Positions 1 through 11,585 of a stretch of DNA of 64,000 nt are shown one piece after another. Numbering within the stretch: position 1 is the stretch's first letter; the number at the start of each line of letters is the position of its first letter. Source of the stretch: Ornithodoros turicata. Taxonomy: Eukaryota; Arthropoda; Arachnida; Ixodida; Argasidae. Location of the stretch: positions 85,850,160 to 85,914,159 of the forward strand of contig NC_088202.1 in assembly GCF_037126465.1 (NCBI RefSeq), read 5' to 3'. The notes below the pieces were generated by a model. That model did no database searches. It had not been told where the DNA came from and saw only the letters and a list, made by a program, of their open reading frames with translations. The translations under genes were made by a program, and so were the position numbers.

Positions 1-941
1 GCGAGATGTGCCCTGATTGATCAAGTGCAGCTCAAGATACTTATATGCCTTGTTCGAGCTTAATTGCCCGTCCACGGACATGTTACTCCTTGAGATGCGA
101 GCAAGATCGAGCAACGAAGGCAATTCCCAACGACGATTATCACGAGGAGAGCCTAAGCACAATTTTTGGCACTGGCGTTTTCTTTATTATATTTATATTT
201 GTCTATTAACATCTTACTTTTATGTATCTGTACCTCCACAACAGCGCATCACAGTAAATCATTGTACACCTTTATTCGCTCAAAACAGGTGTTTATAAAA
301 ACACCCGTTTCTGTCCCGCAAATTGAAGCAAAGGGTGCAAGAAGAGCATTACTAAAGGTGTAATATTGACATACACTACATTTTATCAAATGTTGGTCAT
401 TAAGGGTGCAAAGTGAGTTGTGAAAGAGGTGTTTACGTCCCATACACCTTTTCGCACCCCATTTGAACTGGGAATATGGTGTTAAATATGCTGTGAAATA
501 TGGTGTATGGGAATATGGTGGTATGGAATATGGCGCTGGGAATATGGTGTTTTAATTCCTGAAAGAAAAATTATGCTGATTTCACAGCTCCGCTCAGCAA
601 GTAGTCACATTATAGACGATAACCTGGATTAAAAACAATATTTGACAGAGAAGGATGTTAGGAATTCATCTATGGTATCTTTGATTCGTTGCTGGCGTAC
701 GTGTTAATCGTAAAAACGCATTCCCGTCACCTTTACAAACGTTTTCCGCCCCACTACACTTAACGAACGTGCCCCAACAAATTGTATTTCACTGTATGAT
801 CCATCCGACACGCCAATATAAGCTACCGAGGGTGCCAACGCACTCACGCTGGTCCCACAGGTGCTGGTCCCACGGTGTTACCAAACCAGCGAAGCGTGCC
901 TGTGACGCATTGCGCTCCGGTTTAGGTTGTACGATAGGGAG
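1..941. other. Non-coding stretch, nothing recognised
   Basis: I see no protein homology, RNA gene or clear terminal repeats here. Short GGTGTT/AACACC-type motifs recur between about 270 and 550 and may be the decayed edge of a repeat. The short open frames carry no recognisable domain. Confidence 0.5.
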
Positions 942-1064
942 GTGAGTGTAGGACATCTCGGTGCAGGACAATTCGGTGTGGGACATCTCGGTACACGGGC
1001 ATCTCGGTGCACGGACATTTCGGTACGCGGACATTTCGCTGCACGGACATTTCGGTGTATGCGC
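942..1064 (+). repeat. 15-16-bp minisatellite (GGACATTTCGGTGCA type)
   Basis: About eight degenerate tandem copies of a 15-16-bp unit with core GGACATTTCGGTGCA run through this stretch. The same unit occurs on the opposite strand at 2762-2866, so the two arrays face each other across about 1.7 kb. No coding role is apparent. Confidence 0.75.
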
Positions 1065-1549
1065 GTGTTACAGCATACAGATACAGCATGATACAGCATA
1101 CGCGCGTGTAACAGTGCGTATTGCACTGAGCAGAAATTATCGTTTAGACTGCAGATATATTATCAATGCGAATCAGATGTTATGCAACAAAGCCTCTTAA
1201 ACCTTAATGAGAGTTGAAGACACATCAGCAGATGTCGAACATACCGCGGCTCGGGTTTTGGTGCTGTCGAACACGACGGATTTCATAATTTTTAGAACCG
1301 CTACACACCGACACATAATGTCATACATATATGCATCAGCGCTATAGAAAGTGCTGAGCAGAATGTTCCTGTCGTTCGTGCATAACATCGCGTCCCAAAA
1401 AGGAAAAAAGCAAGACAAAGAAAACCAAATGACGTATAGGGTGTACCTCGAAATAAAGTGATCGAAATCCCCGTTGCAAAATAAACTATACTGTAGATTA
1501 ATGTTATCTGACTATAAAATGCGCAGTCGCGCGCGGGAAACTGTCAATA
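1065..1549. other. Spacer, no gene seen
   Basis: No domain-bearing ORF, tRNA or paired terminal repeat was found. It lies between the minisatellite and the dispersed repeat. Confidence 0.45.
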
Positions 1550-1886
1550 GCGAACTTAGACTAACCTGGACATACGAATGTAAACACCGAACTTGGACTA
1601 ACCTATAGTAATAAACTAACCAACGTGCTGTTCCGTCGTGTCCGCCCTGCTAAGCCTAATGGCGCTAAAATGTGGATTTCGTTCGCTAAAACGAACTGGA
1701 CAGACATCAAAAACCCATAAATTTGAGTGGTTAAATAGTGATGTCGTCTTTTCAAACACCGCATATCATCTTACGAAGCAATCGAGCATTCTCCTTGATT
1801 TTCCTTGTTTCGAGAACGTGAATTTCGAGATCGGGGATTTCGCGACCGGGAATATCGAGGTCCTCTCGGGGTATAACCCTTTTTAA
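1550..1886 (+). repeat. Dispersed repeat, copy 1 (partner near 12.5 kb)
   Basis: A stretch of about 270 bp closely matches 12490-12740, including the shared phrases CAACGTGCTGTTCCGTCGTG and CATATCATCTTACGAAGCAA. The last part (1815-1880) also resembles 15266-15325. A short open frame crosses it, but its translation matches nothing I know and the partner copy is disrupted in that frame. Most likely it is a fragment of an unclassified transposable element. Confidence 0.7.
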
Positions 1887-2077
1887 ACGTCCCCATCGCT
1901 ACGGCAGAGGTGGCAAAGCCGGGCGAAGTGAAATTCAAAAGTCGGAATGTTTCTCAATGAGGCTACAGCACCTGACCAACTGCGTGACCAGTTGTTCGCC
2001 GATTCTTCAAGGACTCCCCGACAGCGTCAGCCGTTTCTGAGTTATTCGACAGGGGGATTCGCGCATAACGTCCCGTG

Positions 2078-2462
2078 TACAGGGTGGTCCATGCATCTAA
2101 TCAGGTGCACCAAAGGTTAAAAAAAACGAGGCGCCCTTCGTGATGAAATTTGCTGGGTGTTATTGCCAGTCGCGTGTCCTAACCTCCAGTAACTTTTTAA
2201 TAGCACTTTATTAATTAATCAGGCATCTCAATTGTTTCCCAGAGACGCCTCACGTAGGCTTTTACTTTTGGTGCAAGAAAAAAAAATCGGGCAAAACACA
2301 AAAAGTACCAGAGAGCGCTTTAACGTGTCTCTCTTTCTCTCTCTCTCTTTCACGCAGAGCACCTTGTCTTTTTTAAAGACACCTTGTATATTCAAATAAA
2401 CAAGAATATCGACGTAAAACATCAAGTTGGGCCTGTTGGCAAGTCATGACGGATAAAAGCTC
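2078..2462. other. Possible left end of a CAGGGT-type element plus spacer
   Basis: At about 2081 the sequence GTACAGGGTGGTCC resembles the TA-flanked CAGGGTGTTT termini of the foldback elements at 37.3 and 39.0 kb. I found no matching right end, so this is only a hint. A CT-rich tract follows at about 2325-2350. No gene is seen. Confidence 0.25.
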
Positions 2463-2532
2463 TAAAACCAAGAGGAAGGACGACACACACAGGTAGAGCT
2501 ACCTGTGTGTGTCGTCCTTCGTCTTGGTTTTA
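2463..2532. repeat. Perfect-type hairpin, 34-bp arms
   Basis: The arms at 2463-2496 and 2499-2532 are inverted copies with one mismatch and a 2-bp loop. Upstream, at about 2430, lies GGGCCTGTTGG, which also precedes the larger hairpin at 7166-7283. The structure looks like two head-to-head copies of one short repeat. Confidence 0.85.
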
Positions 2533-2761
2533 GTACTTTTACACGTCATAGTATTGAATTCGCATGTGCATAATTTACGAATGTACAAAACATGCTGCGT
2601 AATTCTCTTTATGCTTGCAATGTATGTTGCCGGTACATAAATAATTCTTTGGTGGAGATACTACGAATAAATCACACTAATAAATCTCAGCAAATCATCA
2701 AGTTCAGCGCTGTCGATACAGCCTATTTACCAACACCTTTTTCGTCCTTTTCTTCCCTGTT

Positions 2762-2866
2762 GCCCGTGCACCGACATGTCATTGCACCGAAATGTCCGTG
2801 CACGGAAATGTCCGTGCACCGAGATGTCTTGCACCGAATTGTCCTGCACCGAAATGTCCGTCGCTT
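2762..2866 (-). repeat. 15-bp minisatellite, inverted relative to 942-1064
   Basis: Six to seven copies of TGCACCGAAATGTCC, the reverse complement of the unit at 942-1064. The opposite orientation of the two arrays could mean they are subterminal repeats of one roughly 1.9-kb element, but I could not identify matching outer termini. Confidence 0.75.
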
Positions 2867-3386
2867 TAGGTAGGTATAGGTGGTACTTGCCAATACAAGC
2901 AAGAACATCGAACTGTATGTCTCGGCATGCTGCCGCGGGAACTCATATTGCATTTAGCTATTTGAGAAGGAGTATTTGCCAGAAAACGACTCAATCCTAA
3001 AGGTGTTTTCAATAGAACACTCCTCTTTTAAGGGTGTTTTTGTTTTATAACGCCTATTATAAGAGTGTTTCATACGGCATTGAATCGAGCACCAGATTTC
3101 GTTGTGTTGGACGCTGAAGCCTCAGTTAATTCACTCTAAACTTGAAAACGTGTAATTCGGTCGGTGAAAAAGCTGAGGAACGGGACACCTTGTGAGCCAG
3201 TCTGCAGCTCGATCCCCCCGTCCCAACTCCCCCGTCTCATTTCCCCGACGCCGTCTCCCCTGTGTGTCAATCCCCCTGGGCCAATTGCCGCGTAGCCTGC
3301 ACTTCGAAAACGAAATGAAGACTTTGCTAGGCTTCAACTGTGACCCATTTAGGGGTTGAGCGGTCGGTATCTAATAAGTCTCATCC
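2867..3386. other. Spacer, no gene seen
   Basis: Contains short repeated GGTGTT phrases around 3000-3070 and a C-rich stretch near 3210-3290. No coding or RNA feature is supported. Confidence 0.4.
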
Positions 3387-3540
3387 AGGGATGGGCATAA
3401 ATACATTTTCTGAGTATTTAAATATAAATACGAAATACTTTGTTGCAAGAGGTATTTAAATTATCTGCATAAATACTTTTCAATATGAGTATTTAAATAC
3501 AAAATATAAATACAGTATTTAAATACCATAAATACTGCGA
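3387..3540. repeat. AAATAC-rich repeat with hAT-like left end
   Basis: It begins CAGGGATGGGCATAAATAC and continues as degenerate AAATAC/GTATTT repeats. CAG termini leading into such repeats are common in hAT-type MITEs. No right terminus with an 8-bp target duplication is visible, so it is probably truncated. A related tract lies at 11770-11975. Confidence 0.45.
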
Positions 3541-3583
3541 GGAAGATGTCATCTGGAATTATAGAAATAATCATGATCGTAAC

Positions 3584-6500
3584 AGGGTAGTTTCATTTTA
3601 AATCGAACAACGTGTGAAAGTCGTATTTTTTAATTCGCCCAGAAAAAATATATGTTAGAGGACAGCTCAAACGACGCAAATCGCGCCACGTGCGATGCTC
3701 GTGCGTGTAGTAGTTTCCGCGCAGGAGAGGGGGAAAGTCTGAGGCTGCTTGAGCACGCTTTCTTCTGGGCCGACTTTGACGTGATCTAGCACCGCTAATT
3801 TTATGTCTAGGAACTGGAGGTTCTCTGTGATTATAGGCTACACCATAGACACTGTCGACAGTCACCCACAGAATTCTGAGAGCCACAGATTTTCTGTTAA
3901 AAAATGCCAAACTTGGCGTAAACGTTCAAAAAGGACAAATTTTGTTACCAATTTCCTTCATGACGGAACCTCTGAGAACATCGAGCTTAGTGCCATTCGA
4001 TAGGACATTGAAAGAGCTTTCGTGCTATATAGAGCTCATTTTTCTCAGCCCAGTTATTTCTGTGTTATTAGCTTGAGAAGCACACATAGTAGGCGAAAAT
4101 TGCCAATGTTGGATCTCAGTTTTCTCAAAAATGCCATCTTTGATTTCCTTGATTATTTTTGAAAAGGTGGCGTCATGTCTCTACTTTAGACGCCAAGTGA
4201 GACAATCTTTTATTTTTGCCTGAGAGACGCGCAGCGATTTTTTTTTTTCTTTTTTTTTTGTCAGGCAAGGTGCACGAGGCTGCGGCCTTGCGCGCCCCAC
4301 CTACGAGCACGCGAACTTCAACCTCTTCTTTGCTACATGTGTCCCGCTGTCGGAGAAATCAATGACCACACTGCGTGAGCTTGTTGTAGTGTCCCCAGAG
4401 CATCACTTTACGTTTACCCAATGGCCTCCCAGTTCCGTCAGCCTCATTCAAACCGTGGGAGAGTACATGAGTTTCCTGTGCGCCCTTGACGAGAAACCCC
4501 AGTTCGACGAACATACCGACAAAGCAGTGAGAAGAAACGAAGCGCTTCGTAGAGATCTTTATCCACTGGTAACATCTTAGCTTTTGTTTCGGGTTGCCAC
4601 CAGTCCCCCAGGAAGTGTGAAAGTCACATCCTTTTCATTGGTAAAAGAACGAAAAACGGAAGTTTCGAGCAACGTAAAATGTGCCCATTGCGAGATCCCT
4701 GCAGGTGGTGGCTGCCACCATTGGATTAGCATCATCCGATAGCTTTACACATGTCCTTTCACATGATATAAAGTGAATGGGTTCAAGCGCATGTATGCCA
4801 GAAGAAGCATGAAGACCATGCATGAAGATGCATGAAGATGCATGAAGACCACACCGAGGGTTTAAGGTACCTACGGCTACCGGAAACGAGGGATTTTAGT
4901 TATGCGTTGTTCTGTCGGAAATTTTGATTCCCACGGTGACACTGACACATCTCGGTGAGGGCGAACGTGTTATACTTGAGAGCAGCAACTGTCATCACAG
5001 CGGTCTTACGGGTTTTGTACCATTCGTCGTAGTTCCGAAATAACGCTACGGAGCCTAAAACTAATTAAAGAGAGCATGCACACCTTCGGAACTATCACTT
5101 ATTGCGCCCAAGTTAAGAGGCGACAGCAACCACGCGACCACAAATTTGTATTCTCAGGTGTTGTAACTTTCTGTCCCCTGTGGCCGTACTTCTGCCTTCT
5201 TAATATTAACTCGCACGGCAGCCCCATAGCGTGCGTATGTGCATTGCCTCAAGCACATGTGCGGGAGAATAGTGAATATGCGCACGTGCGTATACGCACA
5301 CGTCGTGTGTGCGACTCCCATGAAAGTGCGTAATAGCAAGTTCAAGTCGCCCACGAAAGTATTGCCCTGCGTCTCCAAAGGAAAAAAATAAACATACGTA
5401 CCATAAGTGCAAAATAAGTACATAATGCAACATCTGGGCATTAAATTACAAAGCAAAGACTACGAAGCAAAACGCGCTCGTAAACATACGAAGGGCGCCT
5501 TTGTGTGGAAAAATCGCTCCGCGGAAAGGTAGCCCTACGTCTCAATCAAAAAGAGAAAAGGTACTTTACCAGTAGCGCCAAGTACCGGCATAATTCTGCC
5601 CTGTGGAATAAATCGTGAAAAATATTCCGGCTTTTTAGAAATAATTAAGATCGAACATGCAAAATTTTCGCGTACCACTCGTGGTTTTCCGATACTAGGC
5701 GGACAAAGAATGCGCTTGAACCCAGTCACTTTATATCATGTGAAAGGTCATGTCTAAAGCTATCGGATGATGCTAATCCAATGGTGGCAGCCACCACCTG
5801 CAGGGGTCTCGCAATGGGCACATTTTACATTTTTCGAAACTTTGGGTTTTCGTTCTTTTACCAATGAAAAGGATGTGCCTTTCACACTGCCTGAGGGACT
5901 GGCGGCAACCTGAAACAAAAGCTAAGATGTTACCAGTGGATAAAGATCTCTACGAAGCGCTTCCTTTCTTCTCACTGCTTTGTCGGTATGTTCGTCGAAC
6001 TGGGGCTTCTCGTCAAAGGCGCACAGGCAACTCATGTACTCTCCCACGGTTTGAATGAGCCTGACGGAACTGAGAGGCCATTGGGTAAACGTAAAGTGAT
6101 GCTCCGGGGACACTACAACAAGCTCACGCAGTGTGGTCATTGATTTCTCCATCAACGGGACACATGTAGCAAAGAAGAGGTTGAAGGTCGCGTGCTCGTG
6201 GGTGGGGCGCGCAAGGCCGCAGCCTCGTGCACCCTGCCTGACAAAAAAAATCGCTGCGCGTCTCTCAGGCAAAAATAAAAGATTGTCTCATTTGGAGTCT
6301 AAAGTAGAAACATGACGCCACCTTTTGACAAATAATCAAGGAAATCGAAGATGGCATTTTTGAGAAAATTGAGATGCAACAATAGCAATTTTCGCCTACC
6401 ATGTGTGATTGTCAAGCTAATAACACAGAAACAACTGGGCTGAGAAAAATGAATTCTCTACAGTACGAAAGCTCTTTCAACGTCCTATCGAATGGCACTA

Positions 6501-6828
6501 AGCTCGATGTTTGGCCTTTTTGAACGTTTACGCAAAGTTTGGCATTTTTTAACAGAAAATCTGTGGTTCTCAGAGTTCTGTGGGTGGCTGCCGACAGTGT
6601 CTGTGGTGCAGCCTATAATCACAAAAATCCTCCAGTTCCTAGACATAAAGTCAACGGTGCTAGATCCCGTCAAAGTCGGTCCAGAAGAAAGCGCGCCCAA
6701 GCAGTCTCTGACTTTCCCCCTCTCCTACGCGGAAACTACTCCACGCACGAGCGTCGCACGTGGCGCGATTTGCGTAGTTTGAACTGTCCTCTAACATATA
6801 TTTTTTCTGGGCGAATTGAAACTACCCA
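3584..6828. mobile_element. Large foldback (palindromic) element, ~1.2-kb arms
   Basis: The left arm (about 3584-4795) and right arm (about 5706-6828) are inverted copies of each other, with scattered substitutions and small indels. Examples are the pairs near 4630-4790 and 5710-5870, and 3640-3960 and 6500-6800. The unique centre is about 910 bp and contains a CGTGCG/CGCACACG-rich tract. The ends read GGGTAGTTTCA. An open frame recurs in both arms (4362-4580 forward, 5922-6272 reverse), but it has no recognisable domain and changes follow the DNA rather than codons. A non-autonomous DNA transposon or an inverted duplication are both possible. Confidence 0.8.
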
Positions 6829-7165
6829 ACAACAAATCAGCAAGAAACAGTAGCATTTTTTGTTGGATTATCATGGCGATTTTAATATTAGAGGTTTCTC
6901 GAAGACTGCATCTTCTAGGTATCTTCTGTTCGGCCGTAGAATTAGATTCACAAAGGAGAACACCTCTTCACAGGTGCCGATGAAGATGCTTCGTACAAGG
7001 TAATCGGGTAGCCCCGACCGTTGTCTGCAACAACAGCGAAAAACTCGCCATCGAAAATGGTTTGTCGCATGTGCGAGCTTGCGAAAGCACGGCATAACTG
7101 CGCGGCTCTCCAAACTCCGCTTTGCCTTCATCAGAATGGCAGAATGGGCCTGTTGGTACATGACT
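6829..7165. other. Unassigned repeat-like stretch beside hairpin
   Basis: A reverse-strand frame is open across 6871-7260, but it shows no domain I recognise and runs into the hairpin. It is probably part of the element that carries the hairpin. Confidence 0.35.
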
Positions 7166-7283
7166 GAATTAAAACCGGAGCACGGAACTCTTACAAGAAC
7201 ACACAGACGACACTTGCTCCGACACGAAGGAGCAAGTGTCGTCTGTGTGTTCTTGTCCATGCTCCGTGCTCCGGCTTTAATTC
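7166..7283. repeat. Hairpin with ~55-bp arms
   Basis: Arms 7166-7220 and 7229-7283 are nearly perfect inverted copies around an 8-bp loop. It is preceded by GGGCCTGTTGG, as is the hairpin at 2463. It ends 15 bp before the LTR element begins. Confidence 0.85.
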
Positions 7284-7298
7284 ATTGTGCTTTAACCT

Positions 7299-7450
7299 TC
7301 TCGCGACGTGAAGAGTCGAAGACAGGCAGCAGGAGGAATAGCCAGTTTACTGGGCAAGAGCGCGACTAGAATGAACGCGGGTGAGGATGATGCGTGCCCG
7401 ACGAGCTTGGCTGGTCACGAGGGCGTGGCCTAGCATCGTCGTCAGCTACA
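7299..7450 (-). repeat. 3' LTR of the gypsy element
   Basis: This matches 11586-11742 apart from a 5-bp deletion (TTAAG), one clear substitution and a changed outer dinucleotide. The inner border ends CAGCTACA and is followed by the C-rich complement of the polypurine tract. Confidence 0.92.
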
Positions 7451-9017
7451 GGTACCCCCTCCCTGGACCGGATGCCGGCGAGGTATGAGACGGACAGAAG
7501 GTAGGGCGGGTGCCCAGTGTACCGAACGTGACGGATGCACCGGTGAGGGCGGGCAGGGGGACGGGGCACGAGAAGGCTCGGGCACCGGGGTGATGGCAGG
7601 CAAAAAGGCAGGCTTGACATGATCCACCGAGACCACCTCGAGCCGGTGAGGAAGCCTAATGGTGATGGTGAGAGTGGACGGGAAAAGGGCCGTCGTACAG
7701 GGGTTGGAGCGGTTTACGAACCGCGTCGTGCCGCAGAAACACATGGGTTGCGGAATGAAGAGCCGGATGAATGAAGACGGGACGGGACGAAGAGGACCGC
7801 GTGGGCAGTGGTCGCAAGTCAGCACAGTACGACTGCAGGCGAGTGGCGTAGTCAAGAAGGTCAGGAGCGGGTTGGGCAAGAGTTGCATGGTCGAAGAATT
7901 CTCCTGGTAGTCTTAACGGCGCGCCATGCACGAGCTCAGCAGGTGAGACAGGTGCGTCTGTCTTGATGGCAGCCCTGACGCCAAGGAGAATTAGTGGTAG
8001 GCGTTCCACCCAGTGGCTGGGGTCGTCATGTGAGCGCAGGGCGGTCTTCAGAGTGCGGTGGAGCCGTTGTACGAGGCCGTTGGCGCAAGGGTGATAAGCT
8101 GTCGTCTGTCGATGTTGAGAGCCGAGAAAACGGCACATCTCTGCGAACAGACGGGAGGTGAACTGGCGGCCTCTGTCGGTGGTAATCGTACCGGGCGCGC
8201 CGAAGCGGGCCACCCAAGTGTCGAGGAAAACGCACACCACCGTGTCAGCAGTTATGTCGGCGATGGGAATGGCTTCCGGCCAGCCGGTGAAGCGGTCGCT
8301 GCAGGTGAAAAGGTAGGCTTTGCCGGCAGATGTCGGAAGGGGACCCACCAGGTCCAGATGAACATGACGGAAACGAGCATCGGGTGTAGGAAACGGTGAT
8401 GGAGGCGAAAGTGTGTGGCGCTGAACTCTTGAGCGCTGACAGGCCAAACATAGGCGGGCCCAATCGCGGACGTCTCGGTTCAGCGAGGGCCAGACAAAGC
8501 GAGCCGCAATGAGCTTTTGAGTGGCCTTGATTCCTGGGTGGTGCAGGGAGTGAAAAACGTCGAAGATGTGTCGTCGAAAATCTTGCGGAATGAGGGGTCG
8601 TGGGCTGCCGGTGGAAACGTCGCACAGCAAATGGTAAGGCGTTCCAGGGAAGGGAATTTTGTGGATGGACAGAGATTGTGGACAAGCAATGAGGTCTTGG
8701 ATGGCAGCATCGTGGTCCTGAGCTTGCGCAATTGAAGCGTAGTCGACAGTGGTCGGGAACGTGAGGGCGGAAATCCGTGCCCGTGAGAGAGCGTCCGCTG
8801 CGACGTTGCTGGTGCCAGGGAGGTGTCGAATATCTGTGGTGAATTCGGAGATGTACGCGAGATGGCGCAACTCCCGAGGCGAATGAGATGAGGAACCGGA
8901 TGAGATGGCGTACGTAAGGGGCTTGTGGTCGGTGTAGACTGTGAAATTGCGTCCTTCGAGAAAGTGGTGGAAGTGCTTGATGGCGAGATATGTGGCAAGC
9001 AATTCACGGCCAAACGT
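7450..9017 (-). pseudogene. pol, 3' part: RNase H end and integrase (broken)
   Basis: This encodes the end of the RNase H domain followed by integrase, which inserts retroelement DNA into the host chromosome. Visible motifs are [10 protein letters not shown] and [15 protein letters not shown] (end of RNase H and linker), the HHCC-type region with CLACQRS, and the DDE core with HLDLVGPLP and TTDRGRQF. The position that normally holds the third catalytic residue reads NGLVQRLHR, so glutamate is replaced by glutamine. The frame is separate from the upstream reverse transcriptase because of a 2-bp TA expansion near 9018-9025. A second frame change near 7680 moves the C-terminal part (VSVDHVKPAFL) into another frame. 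It cannot make an active integrase as it stands. Confidence 0.9.
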
Positions 9018-10618
9018 ACTATATACCGGGCCTCCGCCGGCTTCAGAGGCTTTGAAAAGAAGGCGAGTGGCTGAAGCTGTTCGTCAGGGGTGACTTGATG
9101 GAGGGCACCACCAACAGCTTCAGAAGAGGCGTCGACGGTAAGGATGATAGGGGCGTCAGGAATCGGGTGAGCGATGAGCGTAGCCTCGGCCAGGGCACGC
9201 TTGATGCTGTGGAAGGCTGTTTCGGCGGCAGCCGTCCACGCGAGCGGTTTGGAAGGTCCACCGGGCCCAGAAAGGAGGGAGCAGAGCGGGTGGATCAGCT
9301 GGGCACAATGGGGGACGAAACGGCGGTAAAAATTTATGAGTCCTAAAAATTCTCGGAGCTTGCGTCTGGTGGCAGGACGCAGAAAATTGTCGATGGCTTC
9401 TACTTTGCGGCGGAGTGGGGTGATTCCTGCGGCGTCTATGTGATGGCCAAGAAACTCGATGGTAGAGACGCCCAGTCCACATTTTGCAGGGTTGACGACC
9501 ACGCCGTACTGTCGTAAACGCTGGAAAAGCTGCCGGAGGTGACCTTCGTGCTCGGCGGGGCTGGAGCTGTCCACCAGGATGTCGTCGAGATAGCAGAAGC
9601 AAAAGTGAAGGCCGCGCGTGACTTCGTCAATAAATCTTTGAAAAGTCTGCGCCGCATTTCGCAAGCCGAAAGGCATCCGGATGTACTCGAATAATCCGAA
9701 CGGGGTCGTGATGGCAGTTTTTGGGATGTCGGCGGGCTCCACGGGAATTTGATGGTATGGCTTTATGAGATCAATTTTGGAGAAGGTAGTGGCTCCATGA
9801 AGGCGGGCGGCGAAGTCATGAATATGTGGCAATGGGTATCGGTCGGGAATGGTCACAGCGTTGAGAGCGCGATAGTCCCCGCATGGGCGCCAGTCCCCTG
9901 GGTCTTTTTTGGGAACCATATGAAGCGCAGACGCCCAGGGGCTGCTAGAGGGACGAATGTAGCCAAGCGCGAGAAGATGGTCAAATTCGCGTCTGGCGAT
10001 GGCGAGACGCTCAGGTGGAAGGCGTCTCGACTTGGCATGCACAGGTGGGCCCTTGGTAAGAATGTGGTGCGTGGTGGAGTGACGAGGTGGAGTGTCCGTT
10101 GGAGGCAACCGGATGACATCGGGGTACTCGTCAAGAAGGGCGCGAAATTGCTCCGGAGCCGACGGGCGGACAATGACAGGGCTGATCGGTGCATGTAAGG
10201 CACGTACTCCGTGGACAAACAGACCGGTACTGTTGTCGTGGAGCTTCCTTCTTTTGATGTCGACCAGCAAATCAAAACGGCGTAGAAAGTCGGCGCCCAA
10301 GATGGCATCGGAAACGTCTGCGATGATGAAAACCCATTGGAAGCTGCGTCGTAATCCAAGGTTCAATGTAAGTGAACGTTAGCCGAAACACTTGATGGGG
10401 GATGAGTTGACGGCGCGCAGGGAATGAGGGGAGGAACGATGGCGATCGGAGGGGAGTGGTGGGATGATGCTCACTTCAGCGCCAGTGCGGACGAGGAAGC
10501 GAAGATGATTGATGGAGTCGATGACGTAAAAGAGGTGGTTGCCGTTGCCTCCAGCAGCAGCTGCCGCCATGAGGTGCTGGGGGAAACGTTTCCCGCCCAC
10601 GGGCATGGTGGTTTGCAC
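9018..10618 (-). pseudogene. pol, 5' part: protease, reverse transcriptase, RNase H start (broken)
   Basis: This copies element RNA into DNA. From the 5' side there is an aspartic protease remnant (FLVRTGAEVSIIPP, where the family normally has DTGA, so the catalytic Asp is lost; then ILGADFL). The reverse transcriptase fingers and palm follow, with [22 protein letters not shown] and the catalytic YLDDILV, and then the start of RNase H with [14 protein letters not shown]. An in-frame TAA at about 10379-10381 separates protease from reverse transcriptase. The coding frame differs from gag in the overlap after the zinc knuckle, which may be either programmed frameshifting or another lesion. Confidence 0.92.
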
Positions 10619-11565
10619 TGGCGGGCGTGCGCACCAAAGGTACGGTGATACCAGCAGATGGGCGATGGTGGACTTTGTGCTGGTGACGGCGTGCGGTATC
10701 GACGTAGCGAATAATGGCGAGTGCGGGATTGACGACCACGAAAGCGAAAGGGAGATGGTGAGCGGTGGCGTGTCGTGGTTGCGTTTACCACAAGGGTAGT
10801 CAGGCCGGTCACTAACTCAGTCAGACGATTTACGCTGCACTGCAGGCTGTTGACAGTCGCCGTGAGGTCTGTGGCGATAGGCTGAACGGCGGATTCGGGG
10901 ATGGACAGGGCAGCTGGCTGAGACGGATGGAGAAGATGCGCAGCGCGCGAAGCGCAGATTGGGTGAGATGCCGAGGAAGATGGAGTGGTACGTAAGTCGA
11001 GAATGCGGTCGGCGAGGCGGGCAAGATCATCCAACGACATCTCACCAGCAGCCGTGAGGACAACGCGTATGTCGGATGGAAGGCGCTGAAGAAATAGTTC
11101 TTGCATAATAGCCGGGTCAACAGGTGCTTCCCGTAAGCTGGCTCATACGGCGAAGTAACTGTGAAGGCTTTTGGTCGCCAAGTTCCTCTGCGCCCAACAG
11201 TTGTTGTAAGCGGCGATGGATGAAGAGCGCTGTTCGATCAAGGAGCTCGCGCTTTAGCGTGTCATACGGAGCTTGCGCTGGTGGACTGAGAATGAGATCA
11301 CGGATCTCAGCAGCGATTTCGACTGGAAGGGCGCTAACGGCGTGGCCAAATCTGGACGTCTGCGCTGTGATATGCCGGGCGTCGAATTGGCGCTCAACCT
11401 TCCGGGTCAAAGTTCCGGGTCTTGACTCCAAAATGGTGGGAGGCGGAGGGAAACGGTCGGGTCTTCATGGGTAACGGCCGCGGCCGAAGTACCAGGCGAA
11501 GTGTTGGTGCCAGATCGAAGGGTAGGCATGCCTGGGTCGTCTGGATGCGCGGAAGGTTGGTGCAT
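10471..11565 (-). pseudogene. gag of the gypsy element (broken)
   Basis: Gag forms the particle that packages the element RNA. A plausible start is the ATG at 11563-11565, just after the primer-binding site. The capsid-like part contains QFDARHITAQTSRFGHAVSA and LLDRTALFIHRRLQQLLG, then MQELFLQRLP. A Cys-rich zinc knuckle (CWYHRTFGAHARQC, about 10660-10700) follows, in the variant spacing usual for mag-like elements of arthropods. Frame changes fall near 11405-11410 and 11118-11128, so no full-length protein is possible. The region between capsid and knuckle is Ser/Pro/Arg-rich. Confidence 0.85.
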
Positions 11566-11585
11566 ATAGTCTTCGGGTCACCAGT

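Noticed and set aside
5922..6272. 116-codon ORF, also present in part on the other foldback arm (4362-4580)
   Set aside because: Conservation follows from the inverted arms being DNA copies. Differences do not favour synonymous sites and no domain is recognisable.
8026..9602. Several alternative-frame ORFs across the gypsy pol region
   Set aside because: Shadow frames of pol caused by its high GC content; the motifs lie in the frames annotated.
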